Shown piece by piece: positions 7,997 through 15,407 of a stretch of DNA of 52,847 nucleotides (positions are counted from its first letter, which is position 1; each line of letters begins with the position of its first letter). The DNA comes from Bacteroidales bacterium. GTDB lineage: Bacteria > Bacteroidota > Bacteroidia > Bacteroidales > UBA12170. The position numbers and the translations under genes are program-made. The DNA is taken from the NCBI GenBank assembly GCA_021157585.1, contig JAGGWH010000163.1, positions 1 to 52,847 on the forward strand. Reading direction: 5' to 3'. The notes below the pieces were generated by a model. That model made no database searches. It saw nothing but the letters and a program-made list of their open reading frames with translations, and had not been told where the DNA came from.

Positions 7997-9355
7997 ATGA
8001 AAAGTAAAGTTCGCAGTTTAAGTATTTTATTTATGCTGATATTTTTAACTACAGTAGTTGATGCTCAGTGGGTTACTGATACGGAATATGGATTTAAAAT
8101 AAAAGTTCCAAATGCTTGGAGCAAAGATAAAACTCAGGATGGTACTGATAGGGTACATGATTTTTTAGATCCAACAGAGAATGTTTTTGTTGAAGTAAGA
8201 GCTTTTGAGACAGGAGAGGGGTTTACTCCCGATATTTTGGCTCAAGTTTTTGAAAGTTCCGGACTGCCGGGAGCACAACGTTTAGCTTTTGAAGATTATA
8301 CATTAAATGGGACTTCCGGTAAGTTTGCAGGATATAAAACTACAATAAATGGTTTAACGGTTGGTATTGGAGCGTTTTATGCTGTTACTCGAGATTATTC
8401 TTACATTCTTTGGAGTTTGATTCCTATAGAAGTTTATAATCAGTATAGTGCGAAAGGCGATGCCGTTTTAAATACATTTACCTTAATTCCAAAAGTAAAT
8501 AAGCCAAGATATGTAGCTAAACAAGAACCTCAAATTGAATTGATAGCATTCAAAATTAGTGATAGAATAACTGATGATTATGATATTACTGTTGAGAAGA
8601 AGAGGTTTCCTGTAGCAACCCCTAATATTTGGGTGGTTTATGATTGGAAAGGGAATGGAAACGGAAGTACGTTTGTTGTAGATTGGTATTATGAGGGACA
8701 GTATATCCGTGGTGCATCTAAGGAATTTAAAATGCCTGATTTTCAAGACGGATATGGTTATGCTAATATTGATATGGATGGAGCTTTTAAAGTAGGGAAA
8801 TATACTGTTGAAGCCAAAGTTGATTCCAAAGTGTTGGGAACAATTAGTTTTGAGGTTTTTGCTGACCAATCAAATACATTTCAAATAAAGCCTCCCGAAA
8901 ATAGTCGTAATTCAGCTTCAGCAACAGTATGGGGAAAAGCTAATTCAAGTTATAGTGTTTCTGCACCACAGAGAGCTTCATCATCAAAAGTGAAAACCGT
9001 AAAGCTTGGCGGTTCTAAAAACTATTATAATTTCAAAAAGGGGATTGTTAAGTCTTATGATGATGCTGATTTATTAAATGAACCTTGGTGTACAGAATTT
9101 CCGGCATTATGTGGTAATTGGGTTAAAACAGGAAAATCGCAGTTAAATCAGGTTAACTCGGCTCCGGCTTTGGGTTATATTAGTGATGGTAAAGGCTTTA
9201 CGGATTGTCAGCAAGTACCTGTAAACGAAGTTCTTGTTTTTAAGTTGAAGGATGGAACTTATGCAAAAGTATTGATTATAAAAGATCAGTTTTCTAAGAC
9301 CAACAATAGATGTAATCACGATATTACCTTACAAATAATCTATCCTGCTTTCTAA
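7997..9355 (+). CDS. Secreted protein: PsbP-like N-terminal domain, middle Ig-like domain, unknown C-terminal domain
   Basis: A 452-residue protein with a signal peptide (residues 1-24, ending VVDAQ). Residues 25-170 (WVTDTEYGFKIKVPNAW, then FLDPTENVFVEVRAF) look like the PsbP/MOG1-like fold often seen in secreted Bacteroidota proteins. Residues 208-287 form a beta-rich module with DWYYEGQYI and KVGKYTVEAKV. This module seems to recur in the lipoprotein at 9952-10365. The remainder holds a Ser-rich linker (about 305-335) and a C-terminal domain with paired cysteines. No enzyme motif is visible. It probably acts in the periplasm or outside the cell. It converges on the membrane protein at 9421-9939, with a terminator hairpin between them. 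Confidence 0.75.
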   Translation: MKSKVRSLSILFMLIFLTTVVDAQWVTDTEYGFKIKVPNAWSKDKTQDGTDRVHDFLDPTENVFVEVRAFETGEGFTPDILAQVFESSGLPGAQRLAFEDYTLNGTSGKFAGYKTTINGLTVGIGAFYAVTRDYSYILWSLIPIEVYNQYSAKGDAVLNTFTLIPKVNKPRYVAKQEPQIELIAFKISDRITDDYDITVEKKRFPVATPNIWVVYDWKGNGNGSTFVVDWYYEGQYIRGASKEFKMPDFQDGYGYANIDMDGAFKVGKYTVEAKVDSKVLGTISFEVFADQSNTFQIKPPENSRNSASATVWGKANSSYSVSAPQRASSSKVKTVKLGGSKNYYNFKKGIVKSYDDADLLNEPWCTEFPALCGNWVKTGKSQLNQVNSAPALGYISDGKGFTDCQQVPVNEVLVFKLKDGTYAKVLIIKDQFSKTNNRCNHDITLQIIYPAF

Positions 9356-9367
9356 TGCAAAAATAAT

Positions 9368-9396
9368 AAGGGCATCTCAATTTATGAAATGCCTTT
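9368..9396. terminator. Hairpin between two convergent genes
   Basis: An 11-bp stem with one mismatch and one wobble pair (9368-9378 with 9386-9396, loop 9379-9385), followed a few bases on by a T-rich run. It lies between the stop codons of the convergent genes at 9355 and 9421 and can serve both strands. Confidence 0.55.
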
Positions 9397-9420
9397 ATAT
9401 TCTTTTTTAAGCTTTTAAAA

Positions 9421-9939
9421 TTAGTTTTTTGCTCTGCCTTTTAAATAGACAACAAGTCCAACTAAGCCAAAAATTATGGCGAGTCCCGGATAAAGGTTAA
9501 GACCTTCCGGAAGGTTTTCGTAAATTTCAATATCTACATAATCTCCCGATTGTAAATCTGCTTCTATTAAAATTGTTTGGTCTGATTTAGATTGATAGGT
9601 AAAGTCAAGACCGTTTTCTGCACGTTTAATTCCTCCTGTTTCTTCTGAGTCCGAGACTGTGGCAATTCTTTTTTCTCTTTTGATTAATTCGCCAGATTGC
9701 GTTTTAACGCTTACGATTAATTGAATTTCAGCCCATTGTTGAATCCCTGTTTCTTCGTCAACAGCCCAAAAAAACATCGTATAGCTGTTGCTTTCTTTAG
9801 CCTCAAGCTTTACCTTATGGATTTTGGTTTGCGTAAAACGTTGCTCATAAATACGATAATTACTTTTGGCATTAGTAAAATAGAAAAAGCCAACAATTCC
9901 CACTATCAGTAGGAGAAGCCCAAATTGTTTTTTATTCAT
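9421..9939 (-). CDS. Two-segment membrane protein with a periplasmic beta-rich domain, unknown function
   Basis: A 172-residue protein with a membrane segment near each end (about 6-24 and 147-166) and a soluble middle of about 120 residues rich in beta strands, ending with a short basic cytoplasmic tail (KGRAKN). The topology suggests a periplasmic loop held at both ends to the inner membrane. No family was recognised. It lies 12 bases downstream of the lipoprotein gene at 9952-10365 and is probably cotranscribed with it. Confidence 0.7.
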   Translation of the reverse strand: MNKKQFGLLLLIVGIVGFFYFTNAKSNYRIYEQRFTQTKIHKVKLEAKESNSYTMFFWAVDEETGIQQWAEIQLIVSVKTQSGELIKREKRIATVSDSEETGGIKRAENGLDFTYQSKSDQTILIEADLQSGDYVDIEIYENLPEGLNLYPGLAIIFGLVGLVVYLKGRAKN

Positions 9940-9951
9940 TTTTTTAATCGA

Positions 9952-10365
9952 TTATTGAACTTGGAACGATTTTGTTATGGGCTCTTTTTCTGTTCCTACA
10001 ATTGTAATTACAACTTCGTAATTACCCATTGGCCAGCCATTATTAGGTCTGATTAGGCTTGAGTTAAGGTTGAGAGTACCTATATTTTCTCCTGAATTAA
10101 GAACAACTGCATCAATAGGAATTTTGTCTTGACCTAAATAAAACCAAGCAAATTCTACATCTGTATCGTTGGGTGCATTATTCAAATGGCAACTCAAAAA
10201 TATTTCCGGAGTGTTAGTGTTAAATACAGGATTGTCAGCAGGACACTGATTATCGGTTATTGATGTACACATTTTAACATTCGTAATATTTGCTGTGCTA
10301 AAATTACAAGAGTTAAATACGATTGCGACACCAAAAAAAACAAGAATTGAGATAATTTTTTTCAT
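9952..10365 (-). CDS. Small lipoprotein with one Ig-like domain
   Basis: A 137-residue protein with a lipoprotein signal peptide; Cys20 (FNSC) is the likely lipidated residue. Further cysteines at 33, 41 and 59 could form disulfides. Residues 52-136 form a beta-rich domain with TPEIF near its start, AWFYLGQ in the middle and MGNYEVVITI near the end. The same spaced pattern is seen in residues 208-287 of the secreted protein at 7997-9355. It is the first gene of a two-gene minus-strand unit with the membrane protein at 9421-9939. Function unknown; an adhesive or binding role is only a guess from the fold type. Confidence 0.7.
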   Translation of the reverse strand: MKKIISILVFFGVAIVFNSCNFSTANITNVKMCTSITDNQCPADNPVFNTNTPEIFLSCHLNNAPNDTDVEFAWFYLGQDKIPIDAVVLNSGENIGTLNLNSSLIRPNNGWPMGNYEVVITIVGTEKEPITKSFQVQ

Positions 10366-10605
10366 AGGAGTATTTTTTTTATTTGTCCCCTAAATTAAAC
10401 TTTTGCAATTTGGAAATAGAGGTAAATAAAAATATGAGCTATTTTGATCCATATTCGATGCTTATTCGTTAAAATTCGTTTAGAAAAAATAAAAATTAAA
10501 TTGCTAATTAGTTAATACTGAACGAAACTTTGTAAAAAAATTTAAAAAGGCGGCGTCGCATCAATTTTTTTTATGCAAAGTTGTTTTTTGTCTATAAAAA
10601 TATTT
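10366..10605. other. Gene-free AT-rich stretch upstream of the candidate small RNA
   Basis: About 240 bases with no supported open frame, between the lipoprotein start and the promoter at 10581-10613. A short GC-rich patch (GGCGGCGTCGC, around 10550) followed by a T run stands out in otherwise AT-rich DNA, but it does not fold into a clear terminator. Confidence 0.5.
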
Positions 10606-10613
10606 TATCTTTG
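10581..10613 (+). promoter_or_regulatory. Promoter of the candidate small RNA
   Basis: TTG at 10581-10583 (and TTTG at 10587-10590) upstream of an exact -7 element TATCTTTG at 10606-10613. The spacing from the first TTG is 22 bases. Transcription would begin near 10620, only about 30 bases before a strong terminator. Confidence 0.55.
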
Positions 10614-10619
10614 TCGCGA

Positions 10620-10685
10620 TGCGTTAATTTTAAGTGGGAATAATAATTGGCCTCCAGTCATTGATTTGATTGGAGGTTTTTTTTT
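10620..10685 (+). ncRNA. Candidate ~65-nt small RNA or leader attenuator ending in a perfect intrinsic terminator
   Basis: Starting just after the -7 element at 10606-10613, the predicted transcript runs about 65 bases and ends in a 10-bp stem (10651-10660 with 10667-10676, one G-T wobble, loop 10661-10666) followed by nine T residues (10677-10685). No open frame of meaningful length fits. The yqgE-family start is about 88 bases past the T run. Either this is a free-standing small RNA, or it is a leader whose terminator attenuates that gene. No Rfam family was recognised from the sequence. Confidence 0.5.
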
Positions 10686-10772
10686 GATTTGTGGTGGTTG
10701 ATTATTAGATGAAAGAAATAATGATTAATTTAGTAATCAGAAAAATTGTTGTTGGAAATTAAATGTAAAATA

Positions 10773-11336
10773 ATGAAGTCGACTAATATATTACCTGAAA
10801 AGGGGAATATTCTTATTTCGGAGCCCAGTTTGCAAGATTTTTATTTTGCTCGCTCGGTTGTATTGTTGGCGGAACACAATGAGGAAGGCTCTTTTGGGAT
10901 TATTTTAAATAAGCCTGTAGACCTTAAGTTTAACGAGATTGTTAAAGATTTTCCACATTATGATGGGAAAGTATTTTTGGGAGGCCCCGTTAGCACTAAG
11001 AACTTATTTTTTATTCATACCAAAGGCGATTTGATTGAGAATAGCCAGCCTTTAGGTCAGGATTTGTTTTGGGGCGGGAATATTGAAGATGTTAAGATCT
11101 TGTTAGATAGTAAATTACTCGATTCGAAATCTATACGTTTTTTTGTTGGATATTCCGGTTGGTCAGAAAATCAATTAGATGAAGAATTGAAAACTGATTC
11201 GTGGCTTGTATCAAAAGTTAATCACAATAAACTAATATCCTATAAAGCCGAAAATATGTGGGCAAATGTGCTAAAGGATTTAGGAGGCGATTATGCTCTT
11301 TGGGCTAATTTCCCTTTAGACCCCAGTTTTAATTAA
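10773..11336 (+). CDS. YqgE/AlgH family protein (UPF0301)
   Basis: A 187-residue protein. The ATG at 10773 (MKSTNILPEKGNILIS) is preferred over the TTG at 10746 because family members begin a few residues before the GxxLIS strand. Recognisable elements are SVVLLAEHNEEGSFGIILNKP, the GGPV loop, and FVGYSGWSENQLDEEL, the most conserved motif of the family. AlgH homologues are cytoplasmic; a general biochemical role is not established, although AlgH was linked to alginate regulation in Pseudomonas. It stands alone downstream of the candidate RNA at 10620-10685, whose terminator may control it. Confidence 0.88.
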   Translation: MKSTNILPEKGNILISEPSLQDFYFARSVVLLAEHNEEGSFGIILNKPVDLKFNEIVKDFPHYDGKVFLGGPVSTKNLFFIHTKGDLIENSQPLGQDLFWGGNIEDVKILLDSKLLDSKSIRFFVGYSGWSENQLDEELKTDSWLVSKVNHNKLISYKAENMWANVLKDLGGDYALWANFPLDPSFN

Positions 11337-11361
11337 ATTTGATGTGAAATCATAATTTTTG

Positions 11362-11369
11362 TATATTTG
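11362..11369 (+). promoter_or_regulatory. Candidate -7 element (TATATTTG) for the propeller lipoprotein
   Basis: An exact TAnnTTTG match in the 241-base gap after the yqgE-family gene. If it is used, the leader is about 200 bases. No other good match lies nearer the start at 11578. Confidence 0.3.
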
Positions 11370-11577
11370 TATATTAATCAAGCGATTGGAGAGAATTGCT
11401 AAATTATCTAATTAAGAAAATTTCCATTATATGGATATTTATTTTCTTTTGGATCATTTATCATTAATCGTTAATTATCTGTCAGTAAATGTATTACGAT
11501 GATTATTGTTTGTTTGGTCTAATTATTGTCTGCAAATCGGGAGATAAAAATGAAGTTAAACTTAAAATTATATTACC

Positions 11578-12786
11578 ATGAGAAAAAATGTTCTTTTACT
11601 GGTTGTATCCCTTGCCTTAGTTTTTACAGGTTGTAATAAAACTAAAACGGATATAGACACATCTACAGATCGTACGTTCGAGATGAATAACGATTTGGCT
11701 TCTTTAAGCGAGCGATTTACGGTTGTAAATGAGCCTATAGAGTGGACTAACTATATTTATAAGTCCTCACAATTAAACCCAGTATCTTTTAATGAGGATT
11801 GGCGTTTATTACCTTATATATCCGGTACTGATACTTTAAGTGCTAGTTGTGTAGATGCTTTATCTGGATTTGTTTATGTTGGTTCGCATCTCAATAACTA
11901 TAAAGTTACTCCTGCTGAGGCTTGGGGTGGCGAAATAGCAATTGTTGATTTATCCGGTCCTTCACTAGTGGGTTCTGCTTATGATCCTCTTGTTGATTAT
12001 AACGATATGGAAATTAGTTCTTCAGATCCTAATAATTTATGGATTACAGGTGAAAATAATAATCGAGGTTCAGTTATTTTAAGAGTTGATGTAAGTGCTC
12101 TTCCTCCATTTGTATCTGCAGGTCCTACTTTGGAAATGTCTATTTTTGGGACTTCAGGAAATTCTATTACTATTGCTGGTAGCGATCTTTGGGTTTCTAG
12201 TGCAACTCATCCTACTACTCCAACTATTGGTGGAGGTTTATTGGCAATTAATAAAAACTTCCCTGCTCAAACCAATTATTCTTTTAACGTGGCTCAGGCT
12301 AAGCAATTTGATGCTGATGGTACACATGGTGTTTTACTTTACGGAAGTTCTCCAACACAGTCTTACATTCGTGTTTTCGATATGAATAACCTTTATAGCT
12401 TTGTTGATTATCCTTTAAACGGTTATGATGTTACCGATTTAGGTAAAAATGCTGTTGATGTTAGTCAGGGTTATGCTTATTTAGCAATGGGAGATGATGG
12501 TGTTATAAAGGTTGATCTTACATCAGGTGCTGTTGTAAATCAGTTCCTTAATTATGGAAAAGGTTATGCTAATGGTGTTAAAGTAGATGGTACATATGTT
12601 TATGTTGCTTACGGACAAGGTGGATTCTATTTATTAGATAAAACTGATTTATCTGCTGTTGGCCATTGGGATACTGTATATTCTTGTAACTATGTTGCAA
12701 TTGATCCTGTTGAACTTCCTGCAACTTCAAATCACGTATATCTTGCAAATGGTAGAGCCGGTTTGATTTGTTTATCCAGAATATAA
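11578..12786 (+). CDS. Beta-propeller lipoprotein of LVIVD-repeat type
   Basis: A 402-residue protein with a lipoprotein signal peptide; Cys19 (FTGC) is the likely lipid anchor. The body has repeated four-strand-like units with recurring segments such as GEIAIVDLS, GGGLLAINKNF, YAYLAMGDDGVIKVDL, YVYVAYGQGGFYLLD and HVYLANGRAGLICLS. These match the LVIVD/YncE-type propellers common on Bacteroidota outer membranes. Such proteins are usually anchored to the outer membrane, on either face; their ligands are mostly unknown. The gene is monocistronic: an isolated upstream region and a strong hairpin at 12804-12838. Confidence 0.82.
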   Translation: MRKNVLLLVVSLALVFTGCNKTKTDIDTSTDRTFEMNNDLASLSERFTVVNEPIEWTNYIYKSSQLNPVSFNEDWRLLPYISGTDTLSASCVDALSGFVYVGSHLNNYKVTPAEAWGGEIAIVDLSGPSLVGSAYDPLVDYNDMEISSSDPNNLWITGENNNRGSVILRVDVSALPPFVSAGPTLEMSIFGTSGNSITIAGSDLWVSSATHPTTPTIGGGLLAINKNFPAQTNYSFNVAQAKQFDADGTHGVLLYGSSPTQSYIRVFDMNNLYSFVDYPLNGYDVTDLGKNAVDVSQGYAYLAMGDDGVIKVDLTSGAVVNQFLNYGKGYANGVKVDGTYVYVAYGQGGFYLLDKTDLSAVGHWDTVYSCNYVAIDPVELPATSNHVYLANGRAGLICLSRI

Positions 12787-12803
12787 TTCTTAATAATATA
12801 TAA

Positions 12804-12838
12804 ATAAAGCCCTGATAGATTTTCTATCAGGGCTTTAT
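12804..12838. terminator. Strong bidirectional terminator
   Basis: A perfect 15-bp inverted repeat (12804-12818 with 12824-12838, loop ATTTT) with AAAG/CTTT flanks that act as U tracts on both strands. It separates the propeller lipoprotein from the convergent hslR-der unit. Confidence 0.85.
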
Positions 12839-12861
12839 ACTTTTAAGGCATTTATCTGTTT

Positions 12862-13236
12862 CTACAGATTCTTCAACTTTTCAATATCTCGTCTGTCTCT
12901 TTTTGAGGGTCGTCCTGCTCCACGATCGCGCCGTTCCGTTTTCATTTGCTTTATAAACTCTAACCTTTCGTATTCTTCTGCCGAAGTCAGGTCCTCATAG
13001 TTTTGAGCTGCAAGAGTTGCATTTACCCGGTTTTTAATAAGTTTAACAACTTTAATCTTTTTATTTAAGTTATTCACTTTAAATTCAATAATATCTCCAA
13101 TTTTGAGATCGCGACTAGCTTTAGCTGCAATACCGTCAATTTTTATACGCCCACCTTTACAAGCTTCTGTGGCTAAGCTTCGTGTTTTAAATGCTCTGAT
13201 AGCCCAAAGCCATTTATCTATGCGTATGGAGTCCAT
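12862..13236 (-). CDS. hslR: S4-domain RNA-binding protein, Hsp15/HslR family
   Basis: A 124-residue protein beginning with the S4 RNA-binding motif RIDKWLWAIRAFKTRSLAT and GGRIKIDG, followed by a basic C-terminal tail rich in Arg and Lys. Hsp15 of E. coli binds stalled 50S subunits that carry nascent-chain tRNA; this homologue probably helps ribosome rescue in the cytoplasm. It begins three bases after the der stop codon and is surely cotranscribed with that gene. This links two 50S-related functions. Confidence 0.85.
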   Translation of the reverse strand: MDSIRIDKWLWAIRAFKTRSLATEACKGGRIKIDGIAAKASRDLKIGDIIEFKVNNLNKKIKVVKLIKNRVNATLAAQNYEDLTSAEEYERLEFIKQMKTERRDRGAGRPSKRDRRDIEKLKNL

Positions 13237-13239
13237 TTT

Positions 13240-14547
13240 TTATTTATCTCTAAAATACAAACGAATTGGTGATCCGTGAAAATCGTATTCTTCTCTAATC
13301 TTGTTTTCAAGAAAGCGTGAATAAGAGTCTTTAACTTCCTGCGGTAGATTACAAAAGAAAGCAAAGGCAGGATATGCCAAAGGAAGTTGAGTAATATATT
13401 TAATCTTGATATATCTATCGCGTGAAGCCGCCGGAGGAGGAGTTGCCTGTATAAGTGGTAATAAATGTTCGTTTAGTTTTGAAGTTGTAATTTTGCGACT
13501 CCTATTTTCTAAAACAAGATTTGCGGCATCAAGTGCTTTAAATAAACGTTGTTTATCAAGTACTGAAACAAACAAGATGGGAACATCTGTAAATGGAGCA
13601 ATTTTTTCTTTAATCCTTTGCTTGAATTCCAAATGAGTATTTGATGATTTATCAACTAAGTCCCATTTGTTTACAACAATAACAAGACCTTTATTGTTTT
13701 TCTGAATCAGTCTTAAAATACTAATATCTTGAGCTTCAATACCTTCTTTAGCATCTATCATTAGAAAGCAAACATCGCTACTTTCAATAGCTCTTATGGA
13801 GCGGAGAACAGAATAAAACTCAATATTTTCATGAACTTTTTTCTTTTTGCGAATTCCGGCAGTATCTACCAATTCAAATTCGTATCCAAAGCGTTTATAT
13901 ACTGTGTTTATAGTATCTCTGGTAGTTCCTGCAATTTTTGTAACTATATTTCTGTTATCACCAAGCAGTGCGTTTATAAAAGATGATTTTCCTACGTTTG
14001 GACGTCCTACAACAGCAAATTTTGGTAAATCGGATACTTCTTCTTCGGGTTTTTCTTCGAATTTCTTTACTACATCATCAAGTAAATCGCCCGTACCGCT
14101 TCCGTTAATAGCCGAGACACTATATACTTCACCTAATCCAAGAGCATAAAACTCTGTTGAGTCGTAATAACGTTTGGTATTGTCTACTTTGTTTGAAACA
14201 AGGAAAACGGGTTTATTCGTTTTGCGTAACATTTCTGCAACATCTTCATCCATTGGTGTTATTCCGTCTATAACATCCACTAAAAAAACAATCACATCTG
14301 TTTCGTCTATGGCAATTTGAACCTGTTTGCGAATCTCTTCTTCAAAAGTGTCCTCGGATCCTATAACGTATCCACCTGTATCTATAACGTCAAATTCTAT
14401 ACCGTTCCAATGCGAAACGCCATAGTTTCTGTCGCGAGTTACTCCACTAGTTTCTTCTACAATAGCATCACGCGAATCTGTAAGCCTATTAAAAAAGGTT
14501 GATTTTCCGACATTTGGTCGCCCAACGATTGCAAGAATATTTTTCAT
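13240..14547 (-). CDS. der: Ribosome biogenesis GTPase Der (EngA)
   Basis: A 435-residue protein with two tandem Ras-like GTPase domains, the hallmark of Der. The first has [19 protein letters not shown] and SNKVD; the second has [22 protein letters not shown] and VNKWDL. A C-terminal KH-like domain follows (about 350-435, with IKIKYITQ and FFCNLP). Der binds the 50S subunit and is essential for its assembly in most bacteria. It heads a der-hslR unit with a -7 element at 14567-14574. Confidence 0.97.
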   Translation of the reverse strand: MKNILAIVGRPNVGKSTFFNRLTDSRDAIVEETSGVTRDRNYGVSHWNGIEFDVIDTGGYVIGSEDTFEEEIRKQVQIAIDETDVIVFLVDVIDGITPMDEDVAEMLRKTNKPVFLVSNKVDNTKRYYDSTEFYALGLGEVYSVSAINGSGTGDLLDDVVKKFEEKPEEEVSDLPKFAVVGRPNVGKSSFINALLGDNRNIVTKIAGTTRDTINTVYKRFGYEFELVDTAGIRKKKKVHENIEFYSVLRSIRAIESSDVCFLMIDAKEGIEAQDISILRLIQKNNKGLVIVVNKWDLVDKSSNTHLEFKQRIKEKIAPFTDVPILFVSVLDKQRLFKALDAANLVLENRSRKITTSKLNEHLLPLIQATPPPAASRDRYIKIKYITQLPLAYPAFAFFCNLPQEVKDSYSRFLENKIREEYDFHGSPIRLYFRDK

Positions 14548-14566
14548 GATTTATTTTTTGAGGGTG

Positions 14567-14574
14567 CAAAAATA
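14567..14574 (-). promoter_or_regulatory. Candidate -7 element (TATTTTTG) of der-hslR
   Basis: The minus strand reads TATTTTTG, an exact TAnnTTTG, 19 bases upstream of the der start codon. The -33 is weak. Confidence 0.4.
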
Positions 14575-14620
14575 CTAAAATTCCGCTATTTAGCTAATTA
14601 TAAATAGAATAGCTTATGAT

Positions 14621-15217
14621 TTAGCTATTTTGGCAAATTTTGTACAAATTTCGTATTTCTAATGCAGCTTTTTGTTTGTTTTTTTCGAGTAGTCTTTGAG
14701 CGGATTTTGTGTAATATTGATGGGTTTCAAGGAATTCAACTTGAATTTTAAGCCATTCAACTAAATTATAATTATGTTTTCCCATTAACTTCCACTCATA
14801 ACGTAATTTGGTACTTCTGATAAAAAAATAATCTCTTCCCAAATAATCTAAATCAGCATCACAAATAATATTTTCCAGAATACAATTTGCTTTTTCCATT
14901 AGCTTAGTTTTTCTGATTAAACCTGATATTATTTTGATTTCATCGTTTGAATAAGAAAATTTGGGTAGTTCTTTTTCGCAAATATTAATAGATTCTTCTT
15001 CATGATTTTCATAATCAATGAGCATTCCGCTATCGTGATATAATGATGCTGTTAGTAGTAAAAGAGTATCGTAATCATTAACATTTTCCAGTCTGGCAAG
15101 CTCTTTTGCAGCATAATATACATTAATGGTATGCTCCAAATTGTGATAAACGAGATTAGGATTCAATTCACTATGAAGGCGATTAATTATATATTGTTTT
15201 GCTCGATAAAATTCCAT
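14621..15217 (-). CDS. HD-domain metal-dependent phosphohydrolase
   Basis: A 198-residue HD protein. Candidate metal ligands are visible: YHNLEHT (His25 and His29), YHDSG (His61-Asp62), and the later Asp in CDADLDYLG. This YHNxEHT form is a known HD subgroup in Bacteroidota, often annotated as putative metal-dependent phosphohydrolase. The substrate, a nucleotide or cyclic nucleotide, cannot be told. It is soluble and cytoplasmic, with no signal peptide. It is divergent from the beta-helix lipoprotein gene and lies upstream of der-hslR on the same strand, with 73 bases and a separate der promoter between them. Confidence 0.8.
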   Translation of the reverse strand: MEFYRAKQYIINRLHSELNPNLVYHNLEHTINVYYAAKELARLENVNDYDTLLLLTASLYHDSGMLIDYENHEEESINICEKELPKFSYSNDEIKIISGLIRKTKLMEKANCILENIICDADLDYLGRDYFFIRSTKLRYEWKLMGKHNYNLVEWLKIQVEFLETHQYYTKSAQRLLEKNKQKAALEIRNLYKICQNS

Positions 15218-15390
15218 ACTAAATAAAATATGTAACTAAATTACATCTTTTTAACACCTTGGCATTGTGAATTTATAAATATGTGAATAAATTAACTTTT
15301 TTACAAGAATCTTACTAATAAGCTGAATTGAATATTTTTTTCGTTTTTAACAATAGGGCTAATTTTTAATCGTATTGTAAAGGTATTCTT

Positions 15391-15398
15391 TATCTTTG
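15391..15398 (+). promoter_or_regulatory. -7 element (TATCTTTG) next to the start codon
   Basis: An exact TAnnTTTG match ending nine bases before the ATG at 15408. The TTG sometimes taken as a start (15396) is part of this box. The mRNA would be leaderless or have a leader of only a few bases. No well-spaced -33 is seen. Confidence 0.45.
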
Positions 15399-15407
15399 AC
15401 ACATATT

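Noticed and set aside
10746-10772. TTG start for the yqgE-family gene
   Set aside because: The ATG at 10773 gives the usual family start.
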